Assembly: GCA_913053875.1 (NCBI GenBank) | Contig: CAJXGN010000001.1 | Coordinates: 62,001-126,000, forward strand | Origin: an uncultured Agromyces sp. | GTDB taxonomy: Bacteria > Actinomycetota > Actinomycetes > Actinomycetales > Microbacteriaceae | Length of the DNA stretch: 64,000 nt | Direction of reading: 5' to 3' | Shown here: positions 16,566 to 26,127 of the stretch, piece after piece | How positions within the stretch are numbered: position 1 is the first letter of the stretch | Layout: each line of letters opens with the position of its first letter | The notes under the pieces: model-generated | Seen by the model: only the letters and a program-made list of their open reading frames with translations | Databases searched by the model: none | Told to the model about the DNA's origin: nothing | Made by a program: the position numbers and the translations under genes

Positions 16566-17030
16566 ATGGGACGTCTCGACGCCGTCGACCGGCAGCTGCT
16601 GACGGCACTCGCCGCCGACCCGCGGGCGACGGTCGTCGCGCTCGCCGAACGCCTGGGCATGTCGCGCAACACGGTGCAGGCTCGCATGGCCCGCCTCGAG
16701 CGCGAGGGCGCCTTCCTGTCGTTCGACCGAGCGATCGACCCCGAACCGCTCGGCTACCCGCTCGAGGCGTTCATCGCCGTGCACGTGCGGCAGAAGCGGC
16801 TGGCCGAGGTGGTCGACGCGATCGCGGAGATCCCCGAGGTGGTGCAGGCGCACGGGCTGAGCGGCCCGGTCGACCTGCAGGTGCGCGTGGTCTGCCGCGA
16901 CGCGCACGACCTGTTCCGCATCGACGGGCTGATCCTCGCGATCGACGGCGTCGAGCGCACCGAGACCTCCCTCGCGATGGGCGAGCTCATTCCCTTCCGG
17001 CTCGGGCCGCTGCTCGACCGGCACGACTGA
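16566..17030 (+). CDS. Lrp/AsnC family regulator, divergent from the bkd operon
   Basis: 154 aa from ATG 16566. N-terminal winged HTH (LDAVDRQLLTALAADPRATV, LAERLGMSRNTVQARMARLE) and C-terminal RAM/ligand domain (YPLEAFIAVHVRQKRL, VVCRDAHDLFRIDGLILAIDGV). Divergent from bkdABC, so by position a BkdR-type activator or repressor responding to branched-chain amino acids or their oxoacids. No convincing ribosome binding site precedes the start, so leaderless translation is possible. Confidence 0.88.
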   Translation: MGRLDAVDRQLLTALAADPRATVVALAERLGMSRNTVQARMARLEREGAFLSFDRAIDPEPLGYPLEAFIAVHVRQKRLAEVVDAIAEIPEVVQAHGLSGPVDLQVRVVCRDAHDLFRIDGLILAIDGVERTETSLAMGELIPFRLGPLLDRHD

Positions 17031-17055
17031 TCGCGAACCACCGGCACAGACGACG

Positions 17056-17090
17056 GATGCCCGCCCCGGATCGGATCCGGGACGGGCATC
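17056..17090. terminator. Strong bidirectional terminator hairpin
   Basis: The stem is GATGCCCG/CGGGCATC then CCCGGAT/ATCCGGG with a single C-A mismatch and a three-base loop. It separates the Lrp gene from convergent pnp and serves both directions. Confidence 0.75.
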
Positions 17091-17109
17091 GCGTGCGTGG
17101 TGCGGAGGA

Positions 17110-19383
17110 TCAGCCCTCTGCGGGCGCGGCGGCGTGCTCGCCTGCCGCGTCGCGGCCGTGCGTCTCCGCCTCGTCCGCGATGACCGGGGCGAGCGAGAGC
17201 TTGCCGCGGTCGTCCACCTTGGTGATCTCGACCAGGATCTTCTGGCCGACGCCGAGCACGTCCTCGACGTTCTCGACGCGCTTGCCGCCGGCGAGCTTGC
17301 GCACCTCGGAGATGTGCAGCAGGCCGTCCTTGCCGGGCAGCAGCGAGACGAACGCGCCGAAGGCCGCGATCTTCACGACCGTGCCGAGGAACTGCTCGCC
17401 GACCTCCGGGTTGGTGGGGTTGGCGATCGCGTTCACCGCGGCACGGGCGGCCTCGGCCGTCGGGCCGTCGGTCGCGCCGATGAACACGGTGCCGTCGTCC
17501 TCGATCGAGATGTCGGCACCGGTGTCGTCCTGGATGCCGTTGATCGTCTTGCCCTTCGGGCCGATCAGCTCGCCGATCTTGTCGACCGGGATCTGCACGC
17601 TGATGACGCGCGGAGCGGTCGGGGCCATCTCGTCCGGGCCGTCGATGGCGGCGTTCAGCACCGACAGGATCGTGGTGCGCGCCTCCTTCGCCTGGGTCAG
17701 CGCGGCGGCCAGCACCGAGGCGGGGATGCCGTCGAGCTTGGTGTCGAGCTGGATGGCGGTGACGAACTCCGAGGTACCGGCGACCTTGAAGTCCATGTCG
17801 CCCAGCGCGTCCTCGGCACCGAGGATGTCGGTGAGGGCCGCGTAGCGGGTCTCACCGTCGACGGTGTCGGAGATGAGGCCCATCGCGATGCCCGCGACGG
17901 GTGCGCGCAGCGGCACGCCCGCGTTCAGCAGCGACAGCGTGGACGCGCAGACCGAGCCCATCGAGGTCGAGCCGTTCGAGCCGAGCGCCTCGGACACCTG
18001 GCGGATCGCGTACGGGAACTCGTCGCGCGTCGGCAGCACCGGCACGAGCGCGCGCTCGGCGAGTGCGCCGTGCCCGATCTCGCGACGCTTCGGCGACCCC
18101 ACGCGGCCGGTCTCACCGGTCGAGTAGGGCGGGAAGTTGTAGTTGTGCATGTAGCGCTTCTTGGTGACCGGGCTCAGCGAGTCGATCTGCTGCTCGAGCT
18201 TCAGCATGTTCAGCGTGGTGACACCCATGATCTGGGTCTCGCCGCGCTGGAAGATGGCCGAGCCGTGCACGCGCGGGATGACCTGCACCTCGGCGTCGAG
18301 CGGACGGATGTCGGCCAGGCCGCGGCCGTCGATGCGCACGCCGTCGTTCAGCACGCGCGAGCGCACGACGAGCTTCGTGACCGACTTGTACGCGGCCGAC
18401 ACCTCGCCGTTCGCGGACTCGGGCAGCTCGCCAGCCTCGACCTTGGCGGCGACGGCCTCCTTGACGCGGGTCTTGAGCGCGTCGTCGGCGTCCTGGCGCT
18501 CGACCTTGCCGGCGATCTGGTAGACGCCCTTGAGCTCGTCGTACGCGATGCCTGCGACGACGTCGTAGGTCGACTGCTGGTACGGCGGGAACGTCGGGTA
18601 GTCGGCGGTCTCCTTCGCGGCGGTCGCAGCGACCTGCTGCTGCGCCTCGACGAGCTGCTTGATGAACGGCTTCGACGCCTCGATGCCCTCGGCGATGACC
18701 TGCTCGTTCGGCTTGACCGCGCCGGCCTGGATGAGGTCCCACGCGTTGTCGGTGGCCTCGGCCTCGATCATCATGATCGCGACGTCGCTGCCGCCCGAGG
18801 CGTCCGTCACCACACGGCCCGCGACGACCATGCTGAACACGGCCTCCTCGAGCTGGGCGTGCTTCGGGAACGCGACCCACTGGCCGTCGATGAGCGCGAC
18901 GCGAACGCCGCCGATCGGGCCGGAGAAGGGCAGGCCGCTCAGCTGCGTCGACATGGATGCCGCATTGATGGCGAGCACGTCGTAGAGCTCGTCGGGGTCG
19001 ATCGCGAGCACCGTCACGACGACCTGGACCTCGTTGCGCAGGCCGTCGACGAACGACGGGCGCAGCGGGCGGTCGATGAGACGGCAGGTGAGGATCGCCT
19101 CGGTGGAGGGGCGGCCCTCGCGGCGGAAGAACGAGCCGGGGATGCGGCCCGCGGCGTACATGCGCTCCTCGACGTCGATGGTCAGCGGGAAGAAGTCGAA
19201 GTGCTCCTTCGGCTGCTTCGACACGGACGTGGCCGACAGCAGCATGGTCTCGCCGTCGATGTAGGCGACGGCCGAACCCTGCGCCTGCTGGGCGAGTCGT
19301 CCGGTCTCGAACCGGACGGTGCGGGTGCCGAAGCGACCGTTGTCGATGACGGTCTCGGCGGCGGTGATCTCAGGACCTTCCAA
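17110..19383 (-). CDS. pnp: Polyribonucleotide nucleotidyltransferase (PNPase)
   Basis: 757 aa from TTG 19383, chosen because AAAGGAGAG lies seven bases upstream and the family begins at EGPEI. The in-frame ATG at 19413 would place the ribosome binding site inside the gene. Two RNase PH domains separated by the all-alpha linker; [17 protein letters not shown] and [20 protein letters not shown] are conserved catalytic-core blocks. A KH domain ([16 protein letters not shown]) and an S1 domain ([20 protein letters not shown]) follow. It degrades mRNA phosphorolytically. The long leader carries a small hairpin (CTCCT-GCGT-AGGAG near 19430-19443) that may take part in autoregulation. Confidence 0.96.
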   Translation of the reverse strand: MEGPEITAAETVIDNGRFGTRTVRFETGRLAQQAQGSAVAYIDGETMLLSATSVSKQPKEHFDFFPLTIDVEERMYAAGRIPGSFFRREGRPSTEAILTCRLIDRPLRPSFVDGLRNEVQVVVTVLAIDPDELYDVLAINAASMSTQLSGLPFSGPIGGVRVALIDGQWVAFPKHAQLEEAVFSMVVAGRVVTDASGGSDVAIMMIEAEATDNAWDLIQAGAVKPNEQVIAEGIEASKPFIKQLVEAQQQVAATAAKETADYPTFPPYQQSTYDVVAGIAYDELKGVYQIAGKVERQDADDALKTRVKEAVAAKVEAGELPESANGEVSAAYKSVTKLVVRSRVLNDGVRIDGRGLADIRPLDAEVQVIPRVHGSAIFQRGETQIMGVTTLNMLKLEQQIDSLSPVTKKRYMHNYNFPPYSTGETGRVGSPKRREIGHGALAERALVPVLPTRDEFPYAIRQVSEALGSNGSTSMGSVCASTLSLLNAGVPLRAPVAGIAMGLISDTVDGETRYAALTDILGAEDALGDMDFKVAGTSEFVTAIQLDTKLDGIPASVLAAALTQAKEARTTILSVLNAAIDGPDEMAPTAPRVISVQIPVDKIGELIGPKGKTINGIQDDTGADISIEDDGTVFIGATDGPTAEAARAAVNAIANPTNPEVGEQFLGTVVKIAAFGAFVSLLPGKDGLLHISEVRKLAGGKRVENVEDVLGVGQKILVEITKVDDRGKLSLAPVIADEAETHGRDAAGEHAAAPAEG

Positions 19384-19658
19384 GAGGTCTCTCTCCTTTG
19401 TTTCCCGTCGCACCCCGTATGGGCACGACTCCTACGCAGGAGCAGGGGAACAGGCAGAATCTCAGCGAGTCAGGATGTGAATCGTTTGCGCTGGCCACCA
19501 GTAGAACACCTCGGACGCATCCGTTCCGAAGTCCACCACAGGGGACCAGCTTCCTGCCGGGCCTGCCCCAGGGCCGCGCGGAGAATCGAGTGACGCCCCG
19601 AACGACCGCGACGAGCCTATCAGAGCCGCCTGCGGGGGGCCGAGGATACACTGGCGAC

Positions 19659-19847
19659 ATGGGTTCCGACGACGAGACTCCACAGGGCGCGAGCGACGAG
19701 ACCAAGCGCAAGTTCCGCGAGGCGCTCGAGCGCAAGAAGCAGCAGGCCGAGGGTCGCGGCGAGGCGCACCTCGACGGCGAGTCGGCCGTGCACGACGCCC
19801 ACGGCCCCGCGACGCACCAGCGCGAGTTCCGCCGCAAGAGCGGCTGA
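19659..19847 (+). CDS. DUF5302 small protein
   Basis: 62 aa, very hydrophilic. It shows the family pattern DETKRKFREALERKKQQ followed by AHLDGES, HDAHGPA and a C-terminal REFRRKSG. It is conserved across actinobacteria next to varied genes; the function is unknown. It stands alone, divergent from pnp, with no clear ribosome binding site. Confidence 0.75.
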   Translation: MGSDDETPQGASDETKRKFREALERKKQQAEGRGEAHLDGESAVHDAHGPATHQREFRRKSG

Positions 19848-20127
19848 CCCCGACTCCTCCCGGTGCGACGGCCCAGACGGTCCGTCGTACTCCATCCACC
19901 GCGCCGCGAGCGATGCAAATTGCGGATGCCGTGTGAACCGCAAATCTCCGAAAGCCCCGATCGAGTGCGCGCTGCAACCCGCGTCGATCAGGGGTTGTGG
20001 AGAGCCGCGTCCGTCAATATGTTAACGCCCAATCACACATGTCCAAGGATGGGCGCTGGTGGTGGCGCGCGATCGACGCTGATCGGGCGGACGGGGTCCA
20101 TCCTCTTCTCGGGAAGCAGGTGGCCTC
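19848..20127. other. Intergenic region upstream of the Lcp-like gene
   Basis: 280 bases without a convincing gene. An AT-richer patch around 20015-20040 (CAATATGTTAACGCCC, including the palindrome GTTAAC) is the only promoter-like spot. No terminator for the DUF5302 gene is obvious. Confidence 0.4.
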
Positions 20128-21336
20128 GTGCCCGAAATGAACAGACGTTCCGTCCTGACCCTCGGAGCCGCGCTCGGCTTCGCGGGCGCAGCAGTCCCAG
20201 GCGCGGCCTGGGCGTGGTCCCCCGCCGGATCCGTCGCCGGCACTGGCGCCGGCCTCGACCCGCAGCAGGTCTGGGACCCGGAGATCGACCAGATCATGGC
20301 GTCCATCATCGACAACGGCCAGGTCGCCCAGGTGAACGACGCGATGCGCAACTGGGTGCACAACTGGCAGCCGGTGCCCCGCGCCCTGCCGGACGACCTG
20401 GAGAACTACTTCACGGAGTCGACGAAGCTGCCCGACTGGGTCGACTGGTGGAAGCTCCGCCGAGCAGGCGACTTCCACCGCCGGATGGACAGCTACCTGT
20501 TCTTCATCTACGGGGTCGGCGGCGGCATCATGAGCACTGTCATCCCGCGCGAGGCCAAGTCAGTGTACTGGTCGAAGGGCGGCGCCGACATGCAGGACCG
20601 CGCGGCGAAGACGTTCGCCTTCGGCTACGACCTGACCGACAAGGATGCGTTCGAGTGGTCGGGCGAGTTCAAGGTGACCGCGAACAAGACGCGCATCGTG
20701 CACGCCGCGGTGCGCCACCTGCTGCCGCAGTCGCCGCACTGGCAGGCGGTCGCCGACGAGCAGGTCCCGATCAGCAACGGCGACATCCTGGTCACGTTCC
20801 ACAGCACCGGCACGTTCGCGCACAAGATGCTGAAGCAGTGGGGCGTGCCGATGTCGTCCTACGACGAGGCGTCGTTCCTGCACGCGTGGCAGGTCGCGCT
20901 GCACTTCCTCGGCGTGCAGGACGAGTACATTCCGGCGACGTGGGACGAGGCGCATGCGCAGGCCGACGCGACGCTCACGCCGATCCTCGGGTGGACGCCG
21001 GAGGGCCAGGACCTCGCCGAGGTGCTGCTCGGCCTCACGGCGCAGATCGACCTCGGGGTCACCCGTGGCTTCCTGAACGAGTTCGTGCGCTACATGCTCG
21101 GCGACGAGATCGGCGACTGGCTCGGCCTGTTCCGCGACGAGACGTCGAAGAAGATCATCGAGGAGGGCTGGCCGCTGTACATCAAGTTCCGCGAGAGCCT
21201 CATCCCGATCATGCCGACGACGTTCATGATGTTCGACAAGTTCGTGAAGGGCCTCGCCATGGCGTTCCTGAACAAGGGCTCGTCGACCCAGACCACCCCG
21301 ATCGAGGTGCCCGACATCAACCGCCCGTCGTACTAA
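20128..21336 (+). CDS. lcp: Tat-exported DUF2236 protein resembling latex clearing protein (rubber oxygenase)
   Basis: 402 aa from GTG 20128 with AGCAGGTGG upstream; an ATG at 20137 begins exactly at the Tat signal MNRRSVLTLGAALGFAG with AWA cleavage near residue 29. The mature part carries the DUF2236 blocks GIMSTVIPREAKSVYWSKGG (133-152), TANKTRIVHAAVRHLLP (184-200) and VTFHSTGTF (222-230). These are shared with Lcp haem proteins that cleave poly(cis-1,4-isoprene); His225 is a candidate axial haem ligand by analogy. Length and export signal fit Lcp. No oxidative or aldehyde-processing genes are linked, so the true substrate could be another polyisoprenoid. Confidence 0.78.
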   Translation: MPEMNRRSVLTLGAALGFAGAAVPGAAWAWSPAGSVAGTGAGLDPQQVWDPEIDQIMASIIDNGQVAQVNDAMRNWVHNWQPVPRALPDDLENYFTESTKLPDWVDWWKLRRAGDFHRRMDSYLFFIYGVGGGIMSTVIPREAKSVYWSKGGADMQDRAAKTFAFGYDLTDKDAFEWSGEFKVTANKTRIVHAAVRHLLPQSPHWQAVADEQVPISNGDILVTFHSTGTFAHKMLKQWGVPMSSYDEASFLHAWQVALHFLGVQDEYIPATWDEAHAQADATLTPILGWTPEGQDLAEVLLGLTAQIDLGVTRGFLNEFVRYMLGDEIGDWLGLFRDETSKKIIEEGWPLYIKFRESLIPIMPTTFMMFDKFVKGLAMAFLNKGSSTQTTPIEVPDINRPSY

Positions 21337-21346
21337 CCCGGGCGCA

Positions 21347-21386
21347 GAACGATCCCGGCGCCGCACGTGCGGCGCCGGGATCGTTC
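21347..21386. terminator. 18-bp perfect-stem bidirectional terminator
   Basis: Stem 21347-21364 / 21369-21386 (GAACGATCCCGGCGCCGC and its exact complement) with the four-base loop ACGT lies between the convergent Lcp-like and FMN reductase genes. There is no U-tract. Confidence 0.8.
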
Positions 21387-21387
21387 G

Positions 21388-22017
21388 CTACTCCCCCGCG
21401 AGCCCGCCGAGCAGGTGCCCGACCGGCCGGTCGAGCGCGAACGGGTCGTTCACGAGCCCGCTGCGGTCGGTGCGGCCGACGAGGTCGGCGAACTCGCCGG
21501 CCGCGCGCGCGACGCGGTCGGGCAGCGAGCGCACGCCGTCGCCGTCGCCGTCGCCCCAGTCGCTCGTCGCGGCGAACACGCCCGTGGTCACGGGCACCGC
21601 GTGCAGGTAGGTGAAGAGCGGACGGATCGCGTAGTCGATCGCGAGCGAGTGGCGCGGGGTGCCGCCGGTCGCGCCGAGCAGCACCGGCAGCCCGGTGAGC
21701 GCCTGCGGGTCGATCACGTCGATGAACGACTTGAAGAGGCCCGAGTAGCTCGTGGTGAAGATCGGCGTCACCGCGATGAGCCCGTCGGCGGCAGCGACCG
21801 CGTCGAGCGCGGCCTGCAGCTTCGGCGGCGCGAAGCCCATCAGCAGGTGGTTGGTGATGTCGTGTGCGAGGTCGCGCAGCTCGAACACCTGCACCTCGAC
21901 GTCGGCGCCGCGCTCGCGGAGCATGGACACCGCGTCGGCGGTGAGCCGGTCGGCGAGCTGCCGGGTCGAGCTCGGCGTCGACAGGCCCGCCGCGACGACG
22001 ACGATGCGCGTGGTCAT
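21388..22017 (-). CDS. CE1759-family NADPH-dependent FMN reductase
   Basis: 209 aa. Flavodoxin-like fold with VVVAAGLSTPSSTRQLADRL at the phosphate loop and FTTSYSGLFKSFIDVIDP near the flavin. It overlaps the luciferase-like monooxygenase by four bases. It is the reductase partner that supplies reduced FMN to that monooxygenase; the pair is a recurring actinobacterial module (CE1758/CE1759). The monooxygenase substrate is unknown. Confidence 0.88.
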   Translation of the reverse strand: MTTRIVVVAAGLSTPSSTRQLADRLTADAVSMLRERGADVEVQVFELRDLAHDITNHLLMGFAPPKLQAALDAVAAADGLIAVTPIFTTSYSGLFKSFIDVIDPQALTGLPVLLGATGGTPRHSLAIDYAIRPLFTYLHAVPVTTGVFAATSDWGDGDGDGVRSLPDRVARAAGEFADLVGRTDRSGLVNDPFALDRPVGHLLGGLAGE

Positions 22018-23228
22018 CGTGCACCTCCCCGGGTGGCCGCGAGCCCGAAGGCCGAGCCGGTCGGCGCCGCGGGCGCGGCGTCCTGGTACGGCGACCCCAC
22101 GGTGAGGTTGTCACCGCGGTTGGCGTTCGGCACGGCCTGGCGCGGAGCGGCGTCGCCATACGTCGCGCGCACGAGCGACGCGTGCGTCGGGGCATCCGGA
22201 ACCTCTGCGGGGCGGTTCTTCGCGAACTCGCGGCGCAGCACCGGCACGACCTCCTCGCCGAGCAGGTCGAGCTGCTCGAGCACGGTCTTCAGCGGCAGGC
22301 CGGCGTGGTCGATGAGCCACAGCTGGCGCTGGTAGTCGCCGACGTAGTCGCGGTACCCGAGCGTGCGGTCGATGACCTGCTGCGGGCTGCCGACGGTCAG
22401 CGGCGTCTGCTGGGTGAACTCCTCGAGGCTCGGGCCGTGGCCGTAGACCGGCGCGTTGTCGAAGTACGGGCGGAACTCGTCGACCGCGTCCTGCGAGTTC
22501 TTGCGCATGAACACCTGGCCGCCGAGGCCGACGATCGCCTGCGCGGCGGTGCCGTGCCCGTGGTGCTCGAACCGCTGGCGGTACAGCTGCACCATGCGCT
22601 GGGTGTGGTACGCGGGCCAGAAGATGTGGTTCGCGAAGAACCCGTCGCCGTACGAGGCGGCCTGCTCGGCGATCTCGGGCGTGCGGATCGAGCCGTGCCA
22701 CACGAACGGCGGCACGCCGTCGAGCGGGCGCGGAGTCGAGGTGAAGCCCTGCAGCGGAGTGCGGAACTTGCCCTCCCAGTCGACGACGTCCTCGCGCCAG
22801 AGGCGGCGCAGCAGCTCGTACGACTCCATGGCGATGGGCAGGCCCTGGCGGATGTCCTTGCCGAACCACGGGTAGACCGGGCCGGTGTTGCCGCGGCCGA
22901 GCATGAGGTCGGCGCGGCCGTCGGACACGTGCTGCAGCATCGCGTAGTCCTCGGCGAGCTTGACCGGGTCGTTCGTGGTGATGAGCGTGGTCGCGGTCGA
23001 CAGCTGCAGCGTCGAGGTGGCGCCCGCGATCGCCGCGAGCGTGGTGGTGGGCGAGCTCGACCAGAACGGCGGGTTGTGGTGCTCGCCGAGCGCGAAGACG
23101 TCGAGGCCCACCTCCTCCGCGTGCTTGGCGATGGTGAGCGTCGCCCGGATCCGCTCGGCCTCGGACGGGGTGTGTCCGGTCGTCGGGTCCTGGGTGATGT
23201 CGGAGACGGTGAAGATTCCGAATTGCAT
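22014..23228 (-). CDS. CE1758-family FMN-dependent luciferase-like monooxygenase
   Basis: 404 aa from ATG 23228 with AGGAGG six bases upstream. Bacterial-luciferase TIM barrel: MQFGIFTVSDIT, ALGEHHNPPFWSSSP, LATTLITTNDPVKLAEDYA-type strand and HVSDGRADLMLGRGN. Together with the overlapping FMN reductase it forms a two-component flavin monooxygenase. A block rich in GCATG repeats (TATGCATGTGCATGTA, about 23266-23281) precedes the gene and may be a regulator site. Confidence 0.9.
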   Translation of the reverse strand: MQFGIFTVSDITQDPTTGHTPSEAERIRATLTIAKHAEEVGLDVFALGEHHNPPFWSSSPTTTLAAIAGATSTLQLSTATTLITTNDPVKLAEDYAMLQHVSDGRADLMLGRGNTGPVYPWFGKDIRQGLPIAMESYELLRRLWREDVVDWEGKFRTPLQGFTSTPRPLDGVPPFVWHGSIRTPEIAEQAASYGDGFFANHIFWPAYHTQRMVQLYRQRFEHHGHGTAAQAIVGLGGQVFMRKNSQDAVDEFRPYFDNAPVYGHGPSLEEFTQQTPLTVGSPQQVIDRTLGYRDYVGDYQRQLWLIDHAGLPLKTVLEQLDLLGEEVVPVLRREFAKNRPAEVPDAPTHASLVRATYGDAAPRQAVPNANRGDNLTVGSPYQDAAPAAPTGSAFGLAATRGGAR

Positions 23229-23331
23229 GGCGGCCTCCTGGCCCTCGTTCCTCGTGGGATCCATTCTATGCATGTGCATGTAAATGAGTGAACGGATGCC
23301 TCGCCGCGGCTATTCCCGTGCTCGCGGCGCC

Positions 23332-24258
23332 CTACTCGGTGACCAGCACGACCTTGCCCCGCAGGTGGCCCGCCTGCAGGTGCCGGTAGGCCTCGACGAC
23401 GCGCTCGATCGGGAACACCGTGTCGACTGGGAACGCGAGCTCGCCGTCGGCGATGAGCGCCGCGATGTCGGCCAGGTCGCCGCCCTGGGCGTTCGCGCCG
23501 CCGACGCCGGTCGCGCCGATCTCGGCGGCGAACGGGCGGTCGGCGATGGTGTTGATGCGCGCCGGGTCGACGCCGAGGTCGATTCCGGCCTGCAGGGTCG
23601 CGCGCCCGTGGTTGTCGAGCACCGCGTCGACACCGCCGGGGGCGATCGAGCGGATGCGCTCGACCATGCCGTCGCCGTACGCGACCGGCACGACGCCGAT
23701 CGAGCGCAGGAACTCGTGGTTGTCGTCGCTCGCGGTGCCGATCGCGGTCGCGCCGTGGCGGGCGACGAGCTGCGCGGCGAGCACGCCGACGCCGCCGGCA
23801 GCGGCACTCACCAGCACCGTCTCCCCCGGCTGCGGGGCGACCTGGCGCACGCTCGCCGCCGCCGTGCGGGCGACGATGTCGAGCGCGCCCGCCTGCTCCC
23901 AGGTGAGCGCGTCGGGCTTGGCGACGAGCGCATCCTCCGCGACGAGCGCGAAGTCGGCCTGTGCGTGGAAGCGCGCACCGCCCAGCACCTCGTCGTCGAT
24001 CGCCCACCGGGTGACGCCGGGCCCCACCACGTCGACGATGCCGGCGAGGTCGTTGCCGTTGCCGACCGGCAGCGCGAGGTCGGCGGCGTACGCCTGCCAC
24101 GCGGCATCCCGCTCGATGATCTTCCAGTCCACCGGGTTGAGGCCCGCGGCCTCGACCCGCACCCGCACCTGCCCCGGTCCCGGGTCGGGCCGTTCCACCT
24201 CGCGCACTGCGAGGCCCTCGACGGATCCACGACGTTCGATCAACACGGCACGGGGCAT
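23332..24258 (-). CDS. Zinc-independent MDR-family NADPH:quinone reductase
   Basis: 308 aa from ATG 24258 with GGAGGACCGC upstream. GroES-like N-terminal domain (VRVEAAGLNPVDWKI) and nucleotide-binding domain with VLVSAAAGGVGVLAAQL. There are no zinc-binding cysteines. It follows the fructosamine-kinase-like gene by ten bases and is probably cotranscribed with it. The physiological quinone or enone substrate is unknown. Confidence 0.88.
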   Translation of the reverse strand: MPRAVLIERRGSVEGLAVREVERPDPGPGQVRVRVEAAGLNPVDWKIIERDAAWQAYAADLALPVGNGNDLAGIVDVVGPGVTRWAIDDEVLGGARFHAQADFALVAEDALVAKPDALTWEQAGALDIVARTAAASVRQVAPQPGETVLVSAAAGGVGVLAAQLVARHGATAIGTASDDNHEFLRSIGVVPVAYGDGMVERIRSIAPGGVDAVLDNHGRATLQAGIDLGVDPARINTIADRPFAAEIGATGVGGANAQGGDLADIAALIADGELAFPVDTVFPIERVVEAYRHLQAGHLRGKVVLVTE

Positions 24259-24268
24259 GCGGTCCTCC

Positions 24269-25039
24269 TCATCGTCGGGCGGCCAGATGCAGCACCCGCC
24301 GCGCGGCATCGGCCAGGGCGACGCCGTAGGCACGGCCGTGGCCGGCCGCGTGCACGGCGAGCGGATGCAACTGGTGCAGCGGCACCCGCTCGCGCCGGCC
24401 CGCCCGGGGCGACGCGACCTCATCGTAACCGGCGAGCACGTCGTCCAGCCCGGGACACCCGAACAGGTCGAGCATCGCCAGGTCGGTCTCGCCATGGCCG
24501 CCGTGGGCGGCCGGGTCGATCACCACGACGCCGTCGGGCGAGAACAGCACGTTGCCGTTCCAGAGGTCGCCGTGGATGCGCGCGGGCGGCGAATCGTCGT
24601 CGAACGCGCCGTCCGCGACCGGGTCGCACGCGCGACGCACGAGGTCCGCCTCCGCCGAGGTGAGGTTGCCCGCATCGACCGCGACGTCGACGAACGGCAG
24701 CACTCGCGCCGTCGCGTAGAACCGCCCCCACGAGTCGGAGGTCGTCCGCGGCATCTCGCGGCGGCCGATGTAGAGGGGTCCGCCCCATCCCGCGGGCGGC
24801 GCACCGAAGGCGTCCGCGCCCGCGTGGTGCGTCTCGGCGAGCGCGCGTCCGAACGCCCGCGCCGCCGCCGCGTCCGGCCGCACGGTGCGGATGCGCTCCA
24901 ACACGATCCGCCCCGGGCCGACGTCGATGACGCGGGGCGTCGCCACGCCGCCCGCGTCGGCGAGCCAGGCGAGACCGGCCGCCTCCGCCTGAAAGAAGCC
25001 CTCAGGGGCATCCGCCCGTTCCTTGCGCACCACCTGCAT
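24269..25039 (-). CDS. Fructosamine kinase family protein
   Basis: 256 aa from ATG 25039 (MQVVRKERADAPEGF). Aminoglycoside-phosphotransferase-like kinase: catalytic loop HGDLWNGNVLF and metal-binding DPAAHGGHGETDLAML, both diagnostic of the fructosamine kinase branch. It phosphorylates protein-bound ketosamines or related sugars, starting deglycation. It is shorter than the usual 280-290 aa because the N-terminal lobe is compact. Confidence 0.85.
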   Translation of the reverse strand: MQVVRKERADAPEGFFQAEAAGLAWLADAGGVATPRVIDVGPGRIVLERIRTVRPDAAAARAFGRALAETHHAGADAFGAPPAGWGGPLYIGRREMPRTTSDSWGRFYATARVLPFVDVAVDAGNLTSAEADLVRRACDPVADGAFDDDSPPARIHGDLWNGNVLFSPDGVVVIDPAAHGGHGETDLAMLDLFGCPGLDDVLAGYDEVASPRAGRRERVPLHQLHPLAVHAAGHGRAYGVALADAARRVLHLAARR

Positions 25040-25128
25040 GCAGCCAGTCTCCCAAGCGGCCGGGCCTCCCACCCCGCTTGGGGATGGCACGCAGGTACCG
25101 TCCAGCCGGCTCACCTATGGTGGAGCGC

Positions 25129-25512
25129 ATGGCTACCGTCGCGCTGACCCTGGACACCTTCGAGAAGACCATCCTCGAGGGCGGCACCGTCTTCGTCGAC
25201 TTCTGGGCCAGCTGGTGCGGCCCCTGCCTCCAGTTCGGCCCGAACTACGAGGCCGCGTCGGAGGACAACCCCGACCTGACCTTCGCGAAGGTCGACACGG
25301 AGGACCAGCAGCAGCTGGCCGCCGCGATGGGCATCACGTCGATCCCGACGATCATGGCATTCAAGGACGGCATCGGCGTCTTCTCGCAGGCCGGTGCGCT
25401 CCCCCGCCCCGTGCTCGACGACCTCATCTCGCAGGTGCGCGACCTCGACATGGACCAGGTGCGCGAGCAGCTCGCCCAGCAGGAGTCCGAGCTCACGCCC
25501 GCCGAGAGCTGA
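25129..25512 (+). CDS. Thioredoxin family protein
   Basis: 127 aa from ATG 25129. Thioredoxin fold with active site FWASWCGPCLQFGP (CGPC), cis-Pro region ITSIPTIMAFKDG and an extra C-terminal helix (DLDMDQVREQLAQQESE). It runs convergent with the hypothetical gene at 25513 with no gap. General disulfide reductase; the partner is unknown. Confidence 0.9.
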   Translation: MATVALTLDTFEKTILEGGTVFVDFWASWCGPCLQFGPNYEAASEDNPDLTFAKVDTEDQQQLAAAMGITSIPTIMAFKDGIGVFSQAGALPRPVLDDLISQVRDLDMDQVREQLAQQESELTPAES

Positions 25513-26127
25513 TCAGCCCTCCTCGGCAGCCACCGCCTCGAGCCCGCTGAGGTCGAGCTCGACCCGGTAGGGGCGCTCCGCCCCGACGATCGTCGCGGGC
25601 ACGCGCACGTATGCGCCGTGCCCGCGCAGCCGATCGAGCACCTCGCGCCACCGGTCGTCCGCCACCTCGGGCAGGAACCCGGCCAGGTGCGGCCGCGTTC
25701 CGCCCACGAGCTGTACGCCGATGCGGTAGCGCCACGACATCCAGCGGCTCGCCCGCGGCACGAGCACCGCGCGCTGCTCGCTGCCGCCGTGGATGCGCGC
25801 GAGGTCGATCGTCGACTGGTGCCGCTGCGCGTCGAGCACGGGCACGACGCCGCTCACCGCGCGCGGCAGGCCGGGCGCGTCGATCACGCGGATGCCGTCG
25901 AGCGAGCGCAGGTCCCCCCAGCGATCGGGATTGCGGCTGGACCGGCTGTCGCGCACGAGCGTCGCGACGAGCCAGGCGGCCGCGGCCGTGACGGCGATGA
26001 GCAGCGGCCAGAACGCGAACGGCGCGTTCTCGGGCCGGACGAGGCTGATCGCCACGGCGAGCACGAGCACCACGAGGTACGGCAGCGGCTCCCACTGGCC
26101 GAGCGGCTTGCGCTTGGGCGCGCTCAT
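25513..26127 (-). CDS. Hypothetical membrane-anchored protein
   Basis: 204 aa. Two hydrophobic segments near residues 16-30 and 38-58 (YLVVLVLAVAISLV, WPLLIAVTAAAAWLV), then a soluble domain of about 145 residues without a recognised motif. The start overlaps the S9 peptidase stop by four bases, so it is translationally coupled to the peptidase. Function unknown. Confidence 0.75.
   Translation of the reverse strand: MSAPKRKPLGQWEPLPYLVVLVLAVAISLVRPENAPFAFWPLLIAVTAAAAWLVATLVRDSRSSRNPDRWGDLRSLDGIRVIDAPGLPRAVSGVVPVLDAQRHQSTIDLARIHGGSEQRAVLVPRASRWMSWRYRIGVQLVGGTRPHLAGFLPEVADDRWREVLDRLRGHGAYVRVPATIVGAERPYRVELDLSGLEAVAAEEG

Noticed and set aside
17134..19593. An 819-codon plus-strand frame opposite pnp
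   Set aside because: Antisense shadow; PNPase motifs are complete on the minus strand.
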